A DNA stretch of 9,547 nt from Spirochaeta sp. (GCA_030635565.1 DAOVYP010000054.1:1-9547), one strand, 5' to 3'. Numbered from the stretch's first letter, positions 1-6,594 are shown. The notes: generated by a model from the letters alone, not told the origin. Program-made: numbers and translations.

Positions 1-855
1 ATGCTGGTGAATATTCCGGCCAACTGGATTCTTATCTTCGGAAAGTTCGGCCTGCCGGCCATGGGGATTGCCGGCGCAGCCATCGGGACTCTCCTCGGGG
101 GATTCACCATCACGGTTATCCTCCTGGCTGTCTATTTTTCCAGGAAATACCGTGAGGAATACGGAACCGCCGGGGAGCTCGGCTTTGATAAGAGACTGGC
201 GAAGATACTGGTGAAATTCGGAACACCCGCAGGAATTGAAATTTTCCTGAACGTTGCGGCCTTCAATTTTTTCATCCAGCTTATGCATTCCTACGGACCG
301 GATACCGCTGCGGCAGTCACTATCGCATTCAATTACGATATGGTGGCCTTCATACCCATGATGGGTCTGGGTTTCGCCGCCACAACCCTGACGGGCCGAT
401 ACGTCGGTGCCCGAAACATTCCGGGAGCGGAACGTGCCACCCGTTTAACCATGATGGTGACCTGGTCTTTCGCCTCGGCGATGGTGCTGCTCTTTGTTTT
501 CGGCGCCCGGCCGCTGGTGAACGTTTTTGCCTCGGGACTGGAGGGCGGCGGAACCGATGTCGCGCCGATGGCCCGGACCATGCTGAGACTGGCCGCAATC
601 TATACCCTGGCGGATGCGACTCAGCTCATCCTGGCCGGAGCCCTGCGGGGAGCCGGAGATACGAAGTTCGTGATGCGGCTTTCCGTGGCTCTTCACTGGA
701 TTTTCGCCGGCGTCGCCTGGTACGCCATTAAAATTACCACCATACCACCTGTTTCCATGTGGGCCATTTTCATCGGGTTCATCATCACCCTCAGCATATC
801 CATGTACCTTCGCTACCGCTTCGGAAAGTGGCGAGGGATGAGCCTGGTAACCTGA
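1..855 (+). CDS. MATE-family multidrug/toxin efflux transporter, C-terminal part (5' end outside window)
   Basis: Inner-membrane antiporter of the MATE family, which exports drugs or metabolites using a Na+ or H+ gradient. The 284 visible residues contain about seven hydrophobic segments (roughly 21-46, 73-99, 103-130, 152-177, 190-215, 226-244, 251-270) and the conserved family motif G-A-L-R-G-A-G-D-T-K at 213-222. The first residues (N-I-P-A-N-W-I-L-I-F-G, then G-L-P-A-M-G-I-A-G-A-A) match the middle of a MATE protein. Family members are about 450 residues, so the ATG at base 1 is most likely an internal methionine and the gene is cut by the window edge. It ends with TGA at 853-855. The metallophosphoesterase gene follows 45 nt later on the same strand and could be co-transcribed. 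Family assignment is firm; the substrate cannot be told. Confidence 0.9.
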   Translation: MLVNIPANWILIFGKFGLPAMGIAGAAIGTLLGGFTITVILLAVYFSRKYREEYGTAGELGFDKRLAKILVKFGTPAGIEIFLNVAAFNFFIQLMHSYGPDTAAAVTIAFNYDMVAFIPMMGLGFAATTLTGRYVGARNIPGAERATRLTMMVTWSFASAMVLLFVFGARPLVNVFASGLEGGGTDVAPMARTMLRLAAIYTLADATQLILAGALRGAGDTKFVMRLSVALHWIFAGVAWYAIKITTIPPVSMWAIFIGFIITLSISMYLRYRFGKWRGMSLVT

Positions 856-900
856 GGACCAATTGGACTTCTGCAGCAGTACTGCATTATTTTATGAACC

Positions 901-2067
901 ATGCTCGTGCAATTCCTGACCATAGCTTTATTCCACGCCCTCCCCGCCTGGTCCCTGATCCACTGGCTGCCGGTACCGGCCGGTCCCTGGCTCTGGGCCG
1001 TTATCGCATTCTTTTCCACTCAGGTATTTCTGCTCATCTTCGGGCGTGATGTGGCATTCCTGAAAGAAGGTACGGCGGCCAGAAGCGTCTACCGGCTATC
1101 CATGTTGTCTTTCGTTCTGATTCTGAATCTCTTTCTGGCATCCGCAGTCCATCTGTTGATTCGGGGGATCATCGGCATCGCTGCCTGGAAAATCGCCGGT
1201 ACCGAAACCCTTGTACCGGTTTTCTCGTTGGCCCTGCTGTTTGTTTCGGGAGGCCTTTTGAATGCCCGTAAATTAACGGTTCGCCGCGTTTCCATAGATG
1301 TTTCGGCATTTCCGGAATCCTGGAAAAACCGTCGTATCGTTTTTTTCTCGGACACCCATTACGGCACCCTGAACGGCCCCGGGATGGCCGAAACCCTGGT
1401 GAAGAAAATTGAATCTCTGAACCCCGATATTATAATCTGCGGCGGTGATCTCTTTGACGGTCCCAAGGGCAGATACGGTACCACCCTGGCCATATTGGCC
1501 CGGCTTCAAGCACCCCTCGGTATCCTGGCTGTCCTGGGGAATCACGATTATTTTTATCTCAGCCGTCCCGGATCCTCCAGGGAGCTTCTGCAGAGACAGC
1601 GGAGCCGGGAAGAAATGCCCATGGGAGGGGAGACACGTCTCGGTGCCGTGAAGAAAGCCCTGTCCTGGCATTTTCTTGAGAATGAATCGGTAGAAATCGA
1701 CAAGGTGATTTTTGCCGGTCTCAGGCCCTTTTCCATAGGGGACGAGAAGCGGGCACAAAGATTCCTGTCCGAACTGGATGCCGAAAAACCAACGATTCTC
1801 ATCAATCACAAGCCGCAGCAGGTAGAAGAAGCGGCCGATGCCGGTGTCAATCTCCAACTGTCGGGGCACACCCACGGCGGTCCGGTATTCCCGGCGAACA
1901 TCGTCATGAGGATGTTGCTGAAAGGAAGGCACTTCGGCACCACGCATCACGGAAAGATGATTCTGGATACATCCAGCGGCTCCGGAATTTCCCTCTGGTA
2001 TCCCAGGACGGCAGGTCGTCATGAGGTGGTTGTGGTGGAGATGACCTCTGGCGACAACCGGATCTGA
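901..2067 (+). CDS. Membrane-anchored calcineurin-like metallophosphoesterase (YkuE/YaeI-like)
   Basis: A 388-residue predicted dimetal phosphoesterase. Residues 1-120 hold about four hydrophobic segments (around 4-20, 29-48, 66-90, 102-120), and the catalytic domain follows from about 125. Metal-site motifs appear in the family order: D151-T-H153, G-G-D183-L-F-D, G-N214-H215-D, H303 in I-N-H-K-P, and G-H323-T-H325-G-G. The H-T-H-G-G block and the membrane N-terminus resemble YkuE/YaeI-type enzymes, some of which act on lipid-linked phosphates; the substrate here is unknown. ATG 901 is the earliest possible start because TGA lies in frame at 895-897. No convincing Shine-Dalgarno sequence precedes it, so a later start is possible. 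The 45-nt gap from the MATE stop suggests co-transcription. The stop codon (2065-2067) directly abuts the palindromic repeat at 2068. Confidence 0.9.
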   Translation: MLVQFLTIALFHALPAWSLIHWLPVPAGPWLWAVIAFFSTQVFLLIFGRDVAFLKEGTAARSVYRLSMLSFVLILNLFLASAVHLLIRGIIGIAAWKIAGTETLVPVFSLALLFVSGGLLNARKLTVRRVSIDVSAFPESWKNRRIVFFSDTHYGTLNGPGMAETLVKKIESLNPDIIICGGDLFDGPKGRYGTTLAILARLQAPLGILAVLGNHDYFYLSRPGSSRELLQRQRSREEMPMGGETRLGAVKKALSWHFLENESVEIDKVIFAGLRPFSIGDEKRAQRFLSELDAEKPTILINHKPQQVEEAADAGVNLQLSGHTHGGPVFPANIVMRMLLKGRHFGTTHHGKMILDTSSGSGISLWYPRTAGRHEVVVVEMTSGDNRI

Positions 2068-2218
2068 ATGAATGGTATCATACCCCAGGGCAAAGCCCTG
2101 GACCCCGAGTCGCTCAAACGACTCCTTTCCGCGGCAGAGCAGCGGGGTATGAAACCATTCGTTCCCTCACTCGCTCGGAAATACCCGAGGGTGCTTCTCT
2201 CGCTCTGTTCGGGAATCA
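2068..2218 (+). repeat. Palindromic dispersed repeat, copy 1 (about 151 bp)
   Basis: Gapless match to 3649-3799 with 15 differences in 151 positions by hand count (about 90%). A 17-nt inverted repeat pairs 2070-2086 with 2144-2160, 16 of 17 positions. Inside lie three small hairpins: CAGGGC/GCCCTG (2086-2100, AAA loop), GAGTCG/CGACTC (2107-2124) and a CCGCGGC-type stem with one mismatch (2129-2145). The tail 2161-2218 carries ACCC/GGGT around a 2-nt loop. The element occupies the entire space between the plus-strand phosphoesterase stop (2065-2067) and the minus-strand barrel gene, and its last three bases form that gene's TGA stop. No target-site duplication is evident. It might act as a bidirectional transcription barrier, but there is no T-tract. 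The orientation label follows the plus-strand match and is arbitrary. Confidence 0.9.
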
Positions 2219-3013
2219 TTTTCCGGACAGGAATTCCGGGGTGAATATAGCCCCGAGACCGATTACCAGATGACGGCTGTGCAGCGTCCAGGACCCGCCG
2301 AATTCGGTTTTCCGGTAGGTTTTCATCAGATAATTCACACGGCCTTCCAACTTGAACCATTCATTCAGATGCCCGATAACCGAAAAGTAAGGTCCATGGG
2401 CATACAGGGGTGCATCACCGAAGTTCAGGGCGAAATACAGGTTGTAATTCAAACTCAGGCTCACAACAGGTTCCCTGTCAGGCATGATGACGTAGGTAAG
2501 TCCCGGCCGGATCAGCAGTGTCTGGTGACTGTTCCGAAAATTGTAGAAATAGCGGATTTTAACCGGTGAGACCCAGTTTTCTCCCGGCATCCAGGACAGT
2601 AGAAATCGAGGCGTGGCATCCAGGTAGATGAGGCTCTCATATCGGCCGGAAACATCATTCCAGCTATAATTGTCCGGCAGGGCTACTATCCAGTCTTCGA
2701 TATGCCGGGCTCCGCCCTGAAGACGGTAGAACGCACCGATTTTCAGCCAGGGTGCGGCCCTGAAATAACTCCCGGCGGACAGGGAGTTATATCGGAATCC
2801 GTTTTCCGCACCATGATACACCCCCTTGATTTCCACATATGGGTTCCATCTCCCGGCTTTGGCCATCATCGCGATACGGCCTTCCAGATCCAGGGAAAAC
2901 TCCGTGTATTCCCAAGAGTCCAACGCTGTGATGCCCATCAACATCAGTAGCACGACTATGAATACGGCGGGACCGGCTAAGCGGCGCCGGGCATAATGTA
3001 CAGCGTCAATCAT
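2216..3013 (-). CDS. Putative outer-membrane beta-barrel protein coupled to the FecR-domain gene
   Basis: A 265-residue protein that I do not recognise by name. The N-terminus looks like a signal peptide: R-R-R at 9-11, a hydrophobic core at about 16-28, and possible cleavage after A30 (G-I-T-A). The rest is rich in aromatic and alternating polar/apolar stretches such as Y-F-R-A-A-P-W-L-K-I-G-A-F-Y-R-L and L-V-I-G-L-G-A-I-F-T-P-E-F, typical of antiparallel outer-membrane strands. The start is ATG 3013, inside the last codons of the FecR gene (8-nt overlap, 3006-3013), with GAGGG (3023-3027) nine bases upstream, so translation is probably coupled. An in-frame TTG lies two codons earlier (3019) but is less well placed. 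The TGA stop (2216-2218) is formed by the end of the palindromic repeat, so the original C-terminus may have differed slightly. Role unknown; a surface partner of the FecR protein is an inference. Confidence 0.75.
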   Translation of the reverse strand: MIDAVHYARRRLAGPAVFIVVLLMLMGITALDSWEYTEFSLDLEGRIAMMAKAGRWNPYVEIKGVYHGAENGFRYNSLSAGSYFRAAPWLKIGAFYRLQGGARHIEDWIVALPDNYSWNDVSGRYESLIYLDATPRFLLSWMPGENWVSPVKIRYFYNFRNSHQTLLIRPGLTYVIMPDREPVVSLSLNYNLYFALNFGDAPLYAHGPYFSVIGHLNEWFKLEGRVNYLMKTYRKTEFGGSWTLHSRHLVIGLGAIFTPEFLSGK

Positions 3014-3821
3014 AGTCAAAAGCCCTCAGGTCGGTATAAGCGCCTGTCAGATCGGTTTCATCTCTTACCTTTCCAGAAGAAGGATCCGTGTTCCAATTGA
3101 GGTTCTCCGTCCAGGGATAGAACCTGGGATCGGTGATACGGTTTCCGGAGAGTATGTTGATACCCTCACCTTCCTTCACCAGCACCGAATCTCCGCTATC
3201 ATCGAGAGCCACTTCAACCGATCCCTCATTGACACAGAGCCAGACGTCGGGTGCATCTTCGATTGCCAGACCGTATGCGACAAAGAACTCGGTTCCCCGG
3301 ACCGCCGCGGAGGCATTGGGAGTCCGGACACGATAACCCCGGCCGGACAGACGTCGGATCCGGGAAAAAAGTCCACCTGCGGAAAGGGAAACGGATATAT
3401 CATCTCCCAGATCGCTCAGGACAACAGATGTATTCTCCCGGAGTTTGAGGGTCCCCCTGTTCTCAAGTTCCAGGACCGCCAGGGAATCAGGACCGGTTTC
3501 CACCGTGTCTCCCCTCAAGAGGGATAAACCGATTTCGCCGCTCAGTCGAGAGCTTCCGCGTATTACGGTTACTACTCCTTCTGAATACGTGATGAGACTG
3601 TCGGCCGACAGAGCGGCAGAGGTCAGAAAAACAACAAAAAACGAAAAAATGAATGGTATCATACCCCGGGGCAGAACCCTGGACCCGGAGTAGCTTGAGC
3701 GACTCCCTTCCGCGGCAAAGCCGCGGGGTATGAAACCATTCGTTCCCTCACTCGCTCGGAAATACCCTTGGGTACTTCTCTCACTCTGTTCGGGAATCAG
3801 GCTGCGGCGGAATCCATACAT
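3006..3821 (-). CDS. Secreted FecR-domain protein with a palindromic-repeat insertion in its signal peptide
   Basis: A 271-residue protein. A FecR-type beta domain covers about residues 77-205: the G-V-V-T-V-I-R-G start, L-L-R-G-D-T-V-E-T-G, a G-T-L-K-L-R block, and the hallmark R-T-P-N-A-S-A-A-V-R-G-T-E-F at about 166-179. Such domains often occur in exported proteins that bind surfaces or take part in envelope signalling. The start at ATG 3821 is chosen for the strong GGAGGAGG (3830-3837) eight bases upstream; a GTG at 3830 sits too close to it. Residues 1-7 (M-Y-G-F-R-R-S) and 59-73 (F-S-F-F-V-V-F-L-T-S-A-A-L-S-A) would join into an ordinary signal peptide, but about 51 residues encoded by repeat copy 2 lie between them. 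An in-frame ATG at 3662, within the repeat, is an alternative start that gives a normal signal peptide, but GGGG is only one base from it. It is the first gene of an operon with the barrel protein. Confidence 0.82.
   Translation of the reverse strand: MYGFRRSLIPEQSERSTQGYFRASEGTNGFIPRGFAAEGSRSSYSGSRVLPRGMIPFIFSFFVVFLTSAALSADSLITYSEGVVTVIRGSSRLSGEIGLSLLRGDTVETGPDSLAVLELENRGTLKLRENTSVVLSDLGDDISVSLSAGGLFSRIRRLSGRGYRVRTPNASAAVRGTEFFVAYGLAIEDAPDVWLCVNEGSVEVALDDSGDSVLVKEGEGINILSGNRITDPRFYPWTENLNWNTDPSSGKVRDETDLTGAYTDLRAFDYD
3649..3799 (+). repeat. Palindromic dispersed repeat, copy 2, inside the FecR gene
   Basis: Second copy of the 2068-2218 element, same length and orientation. The outer inverted repeat pairs 3651-3667 with 3725-3741 (16 of 17 positions). 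The third hairpin is perfect here: CCGCGGC/GCCGCGG with an AAA loop at 3710-3726. The first and second hairpins are weaker than in copy 1. The tail hairpin is TACCC/GGGTA around TT at 3765-3776. On the minus strand the whole element reads open in the FecR frame, so about 50 codons (I-P-E-Q-S-E-R through G-M-I-P-F-I) enter the host protein. The plus-strand frame that is open through copy 1 is closed here by TAG at 3691-3693. No clear target duplication flanks it. The element would also fold in the fecR-like mRNA close to the start codon. Confidence 0.9.
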
Positions 3822-3829
3822 ACCCCGCA

Positions 3830-3837
3830 CCTCCTCC
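3830..3837 (-). promoter_or_regulatory. Strong Shine-Dalgarno sequence that decides the FecR-protein start
   Basis: Minus-strand GGAGGAGG with eight bases to ATG 3821. It is the best ribosome-binding site in the window and lies outside the repeat. It therefore argues that translation begins before the insertion rather than at the ATG supplied by the repeat (3662). Confidence 0.75.
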
Positions 3838-3887
3838 GATCCGGTTCAGATCGTAAAAAGAATCTTATTAATTATTAGTGATTTAAT

Positions 3888-3917
3888 ATTATATAGCCAG
3901 AGCATATGAGATTTTTT
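3888..3917 (-). promoter_or_regulatory. Candidate promoter for the FecR/barrel operon
   Basis: The stretch between the GNAT gene and the FecR gene (3822-3944) is markedly A+T-rich compared with the rest of the window. On the minus strand it contains a perfect TATAAT (3893-3888), about 70 bases before ATG 3821. The -35 region at proper distance is only an A-run (about 3911-3917, AAAAAAT), a poor match to TTGACA, so the element is predicted from the -10 box and base composition. I see no hairpin-plus-T terminator for the GNAT gene in this stretch. Confidence 0.4.
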
Positions 3918-3944
3918 TAACACCCTGAAACTGAGTCGCTGCAG

Positions 3945-4454
3945 TTATAACAACTTCATCATCGCCACGCGATTCGTCAGACCCGAGTCACTCTCATTTT
4001 CAAGAATTCTCTTCAACCAGGTTCTCAATTTATGCTTATCTATCTTCTGATACCCAAGCGATTCGTAGTACGGCGCATTCCAGGATATATCGTTGAAAGT
4101 CGTCAGAGCCACAGACTTACAAGCTCGAATAACAGCCTCATCCTCCACCTGTTTCACCAGAGCACGGCCGATTCCTCTCCTGCCGTACGAGGGAGTAACA
4201 ACCAGTTGGCACACATGCATCGACGTATCCATGATGTTTGCCAGCGCGAATCCCGTCACCTGTTGATCCGATTCCGAGATCCAGAGCAGCCCCCCGGAAC
4301 AGCCGCTCTTCAGCTCCGACACAGGAATGGTTCCACTAACTTTCGGCAGGCGTCCCACTGGAAACATCATATCTCCAGCCCTTTCAATCGATTCGAGCAG
4401 AGGTATATCCGAAAATTCAGCCGGTCTGATGTGAAAATCCGTCTCTTTGCTCAT
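3945..4454 (-). CDS. GNAT-family N-acetyltransferase
   Basis: A 169-residue acetyl-CoA-dependent acyltransferase of the GNAT fold, normal length for a single domain. The acetyl-CoA pyrophosphate loop is visible as V-T-P-S-Y-G-R-R-G-I-G-R-A at 86-98 (R/Q-x-x-G-x-G/A type). The late motif W-N-A-P-Y-Y-E-S-L-G-Y (125-135) is typical of the family branch in which N-A-P-F-Y is conserved. The substrate is not predictable. The start at ATG 4454 has GGAG (4461-4464) six bases upstream. The frame stays open further upstream to 4970, but that part lies antisense to the RNase gene and shows no family similarity. The gene is divergent from the RNase gene with only 30 nt between start codons, so its promoter probably overlaps that gene. 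Confidence 0.88.
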   Translation of the reverse strand: MSKETDFHIRPAEFSDIPLLESIERAGDMMFPVGRLPKVSGTIPVSELKSGCSGGLLWISESDQQVTGFALANIMDTSMHVCQLVVTPSYGRRGIGRALVKQVEDEAVIRACKSVALTTFNDISWNAPYYESLGYQKIDKHKLRTWLKRILENESDSGLTNRVAMMKLL

Positions 4455-4473
4455 CCTGCACTCCAATTGAACT

Positions 4474-4502
4474 ATCATTATGTCATGCACATTACTTGTC
4501 AC
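4474..4502 (-). promoter_or_regulatory. Possible GNAT-gene promoter inside the RNase gene start
   Basis: On the minus strand GTGACA (4502-4497) is followed after 17 bases by AATGAT (4479-4474): a 5/6 match to the -35 and a 4/6 match to the -10 consensus. Transcription would begin about 4467, leaving a short leader that contains the GGAG site. It overlaps the first codons of the divergent RNase gene. Suggestive only. Confidence 0.3.
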
Positions 4503-5891
4503 GGCGCAGCCCGGGTGGTTACAGGTTCCTGTCATCAGGTTGAAATCGACGGCGCGAATTTCCTTATCGACTGCGGAATGTTCCAGGGAGGAAAAGACCT
4601 GAACCGTCTTAATTATCAGGATTTTCCCTTCGACCCCCGGAAAATCGACTTCGTCATCGTGACTCACGGGCATATCGATCATTGCGGACTCCTGCCCAAG
4701 CTGACGAAAAAGGGCTTTCGGGGACAAATCTATACCACTCCCGCAACTGCGGATCTGCTCCCCATCATGCTCGGAGATTCGGCATTTATCCAGGAAAAGG
4801 ATACCGAACATGAGAACCGCCGGAGAAAACGCATGGGACTGCCCCCCCGGAAGCCTCTTTACACTACCGGGGATGCAGAGAAAATTCCTCCAATGCTTCG
4901 CCTCCTGCCCTATGGGGAATCGATGAAAATCAGCGCAGAGGTCACCCTGAGATTCAGGAATGCCGGCCATATCATAGGCTCATCGATTGTTGAGCTTTTC
5001 CTCACAGAAAATGGTGAGGAGAAGAAAGTCGTATTTTCAGGTGATCTCGGACAATGGGATGTCCCCATCATAGAAGACCCGTCCTTTATCTGGAATGCCG
5101 ACTACGTATTCATGGAATCCACTTACGGTGACAGGCTGCATGGTGAACGAAAACCCCGGAAAGAACTCCTTTATGCACAGGTAATAAAAACATACGAACG
5201 TGGGGGTAAGCTGCTCATCCCGAGCTTCGCCCTTGAACGAACCCAGGAGCTGCTCTACCTCCTGAGCGAATTAAAAACCGAGCGGTCGGATTTTCCGGAT
5301 ATCAATATCTATCTGGACAGCCCGCTGGCCATCAAGATTACCAGGGTCTTTCGGGATCATCCGGATATGTACGATGAGGACGCAAGGGCCAGAACCGATA
5401 AACCCTTCGATTTCCCGGGACTCATATGCACCACCAGTACCGCCGAATCGATAAAGATCAACGAGTCAGAAGATCCGGCCATCGTTATCGCCGGCAGCGG
5501 CATGTGCACCGCAGGACGCATCCGCCATCACCTCAAACACGGGATATGGGACTCGAAGAATACGGTTCTGTTCGTAGGCTATCAGGCTCCCGGAACCCTG
5601 GGCCGCGTCATTCTCGACGGCGCGAAAGAGATCCGCATGATGGGCCTCACTCTGGCCGTAAAGGCCGAAATCGCCCGGATCGGCTCGTTCTCAGCCCACG
5701 CCGACAGGGACGATCTGGTCCGTTGGCTGGAGGCCTTCAGGGAGAAGCCGAAAAAAGTCTTCCTGGTACACGGTGAGGGTAAATCGATGGATGAATTCGC
5801 CGAATATCTTAAATCAAAAGGCTTTGATACGTCGGTACCGACCCGTGGAAACAATGTGTTTCAGGTTAAATACATGGCGAAACCGAGATAG
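4485..5891 (+). CDS. Metallo-beta-lactamase/beta-CASP RNA-processing nuclease (YSH1/CPSF73-like, COG1236 type)
   Basis: A 468-residue cytosolic zinc nuclease of the family that includes CPSF73/Ysh1 and bacterial RNA-metabolising MBL enzymes. Motifs seen: H61-G-H63-I-D65-H66-C-G (motif 2), A-G-H162-I-I-G-S (motif 3), S-G-D187-L-G (motif 4), and the beta-CASP domain from about 205 to 400. That domain includes E-S-T-Y-G-D (211-216), P-S-F-A-L-E-R-T-Q-E and G-S-G-M-C-T-A-G-R. It is followed by S-A-H405-A-D and V-H429-G-E. Length is normal and the catalytic set is complete, so it is probably an active endo- or exoribonuclease. The start ATG 4485 fits where family similarity begins (M-H-I-T-C-H-G-A). 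The frame is open back to 4032 but only as antisense of the GNAT gene. There is no good Shine-Dalgarno sequence and only 30 nt to the divergent GNAT start, so a leaderless or unusual initiation is possible. The 3' end overlaps the convergent hemolysin III gene by 31 nt. Confidence 0.92.
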   Translation: MHITCHGAARVVTGSCHQVEIDGANFLIDCGMFQGGKDLNRLNYQDFPFDPRKIDFVIVTHGHIDHCGLLPKLTKKGFRGQIYTTPATADLLPIMLGDSAFIQEKDTEHENRRRKRMGLPPRKPLYTTGDAEKIPPMLRLLPYGESMKISAEVTLRFRNAGHIIGSSIVELFLTENGEEKKVVFSGDLGQWDVPIIEDPSFIWNADYVFMESTYGDRLHGERKPRKELLYAQVIKTYERGGKLLIPSFALERTQELLYLLSELKTERSDFPDINIYLDSPLAIKITRVFRDHPDMYDEDARARTDKPFDFPGLICTTSTAESIKINESEDPAIVIAGSGMCTAGRIRHHLKHGIWDSKNTVLFVGYQAPGTLGRVILDGAKEIRMMGLTLAVKAEIARIGSFSAHADRDDLVRWLEAFREKPKKVFLVHGEGKSMDEFAEYLKSKGFDTSVPTRGNNVFQVKYMAKPR

Positions 5892-6514
5892 AAACTGATA
5901 CCGCCGGCCAGAACGAACAGATGCCAGATGACATGGCTGAAGGGTAGTTTTTTCCAGATGTAGAACACAATGCCGCCGGTATACAGCCCGCCGCCGAGCA
6001 TGGTCCACATCACCAATCCCTCAGGCGCCATATCCTTCAGGGGACGGATGGCGATAATGATGAGCCAGCCCATTGGTATGTAGAGCAGATCTGAAGCGAT
6101 GTTCTTCCCGGGCAGGAAAACGGTTTTCATCAGGATTCCGGCGATTGCCATACCCCATATCAGCCCGAATACAATCCAGTTCCAGGGCGACGGCATCGCA
6201 AGAAGAGCTATCGGCGTGTAAGTACCGGCAATAAGGAGGTAAACCGCAGCCTGATCCACAACCCTCAGAGGAGAGTGAATACGGGGATAGTCGGTGAATT
6301 GGTGCGTCAGTGTGGATGAGAGATAAAGCAGTATCTGGAAAAAACCGTACAGGCTGAACGTGATATAGCGAATCGGGTCTCCGGTATTCATAGTGGTAAG
6401 AACCAGGAGAAATACCAGCCCGGCGATACTCATCCCGGTACCGATGCCGTGAGTGATGGAATTCAGCTTCTCTTCTACCGGGTGGGTGTTAATGACTTTA
6501 TCGTCTTCGGGCAT
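5861..6514 (-). CDS. trhA: Hemolysin III / PAQR-family membrane protein (TrhA-like)
   Basis: A 217-residue integral membrane protein with seven predicted hydrophobic segments. Bacterial members of this family, named for hemolysin III, have been linked to membrane homeostasis; most are not proven toxins. Signatures present: E-E-K-L-N-S-I-T-H22-G, S-S-T-L-T-H71, D87-Q-A-A-V-Y-L-L-I-A-G-T-Y-T-P, and the C-terminal H194-V-I-W-H198. In PAQR proteins the histidines corresponding to H71, H194 and H198 bind zinc, and all three are kept. The usual D-H before the A/I-Y-L-L-I-A-G-T-Y-T-P block is D-Q here. The start ATG 6514 is preferred because AAGGA (6523-6527) lies eight bases upstream; a TTG at 6544 extends the frame without a good site. 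The gene converges on the RNase gene (31-nt overlap) and is divergent from the LarA gene. Confidence 0.9.
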   Translation of the reverse strand: MPEDDKVINTHPVEEKLNSITHGIGTGMSIAGLVFLLVLTTMNTGDPIRYITFSLYGFFQILLYLSSTLTHQFTDYPRIHSPLRVVDQAAVYLLIAGTYTPIALLAMPSPWNWIVFGLIWGMAIAGILMKTVFLPGKNIASDLLYIPMGWLIIIAIRPLKDMAPEGLVMWTMLGGGLYTGGIVFYIWKKLPFSHVIWHLFVLAGGISFYLGFAMYLT

Positions 6515-6594
6515 GAAGAGGATCCTTACCAGTTGATGTAACAATGTCGCAAAGATCAGGTATATAGTTACAGCCGGACCTGCCTGAGATTATG

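Noticed and set aside
876..885. Perfect 10-bp palindrome GCAGTACTGC before the phosphoesterase gene
   Set aside because: It is too short and isolated to call an operator; there is no second copy or promoter context.
1273..2022. Long minus-strand open frame opposite the phosphoesterase
   Set aside because: It is a shadow of a well-supported gene, with no recognisable motifs.
2068..2244. Plus-strand 58-codon reading frame starting right after the phosphoesterase stop
   Set aside because: It is almost wholly repeat sequence with no ribosome-binding site, and the same frame has a stop in copy 2.
2068..3799. The two repeats as ends of a composite transposon around the FecR/barrel pair
   Set aside because: They are direct, each is a complete element, there is no transposase between them, no target duplication is visible, and copy 2 lies inside one of the genes.
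3809..3826. Extra partial repeat arm next to copy 2 (GGAATCC...ATACCCC resembles the outer arm at 3651-3667)
   Set aside because: The similarity is limited to the two ends with a mismatched middle, so it may be chance. If real, the FecR start region could itself be repeat-derived.
4032..4484. N-terminal extension of the RNase reading frame by 151 codons
   Set aside because: It is antisense to the GNAT gene, shows no family similarity, and the MBL fold begins at M-H-I-T-C-H-G at 4485.
4455..4970. N-terminal extension of the GNAT reading frame by 172 codons
   Set aside because: It is antisense to the RNase gene. GNAT similarity and a ribosome-binding site both point to ATG 4454.
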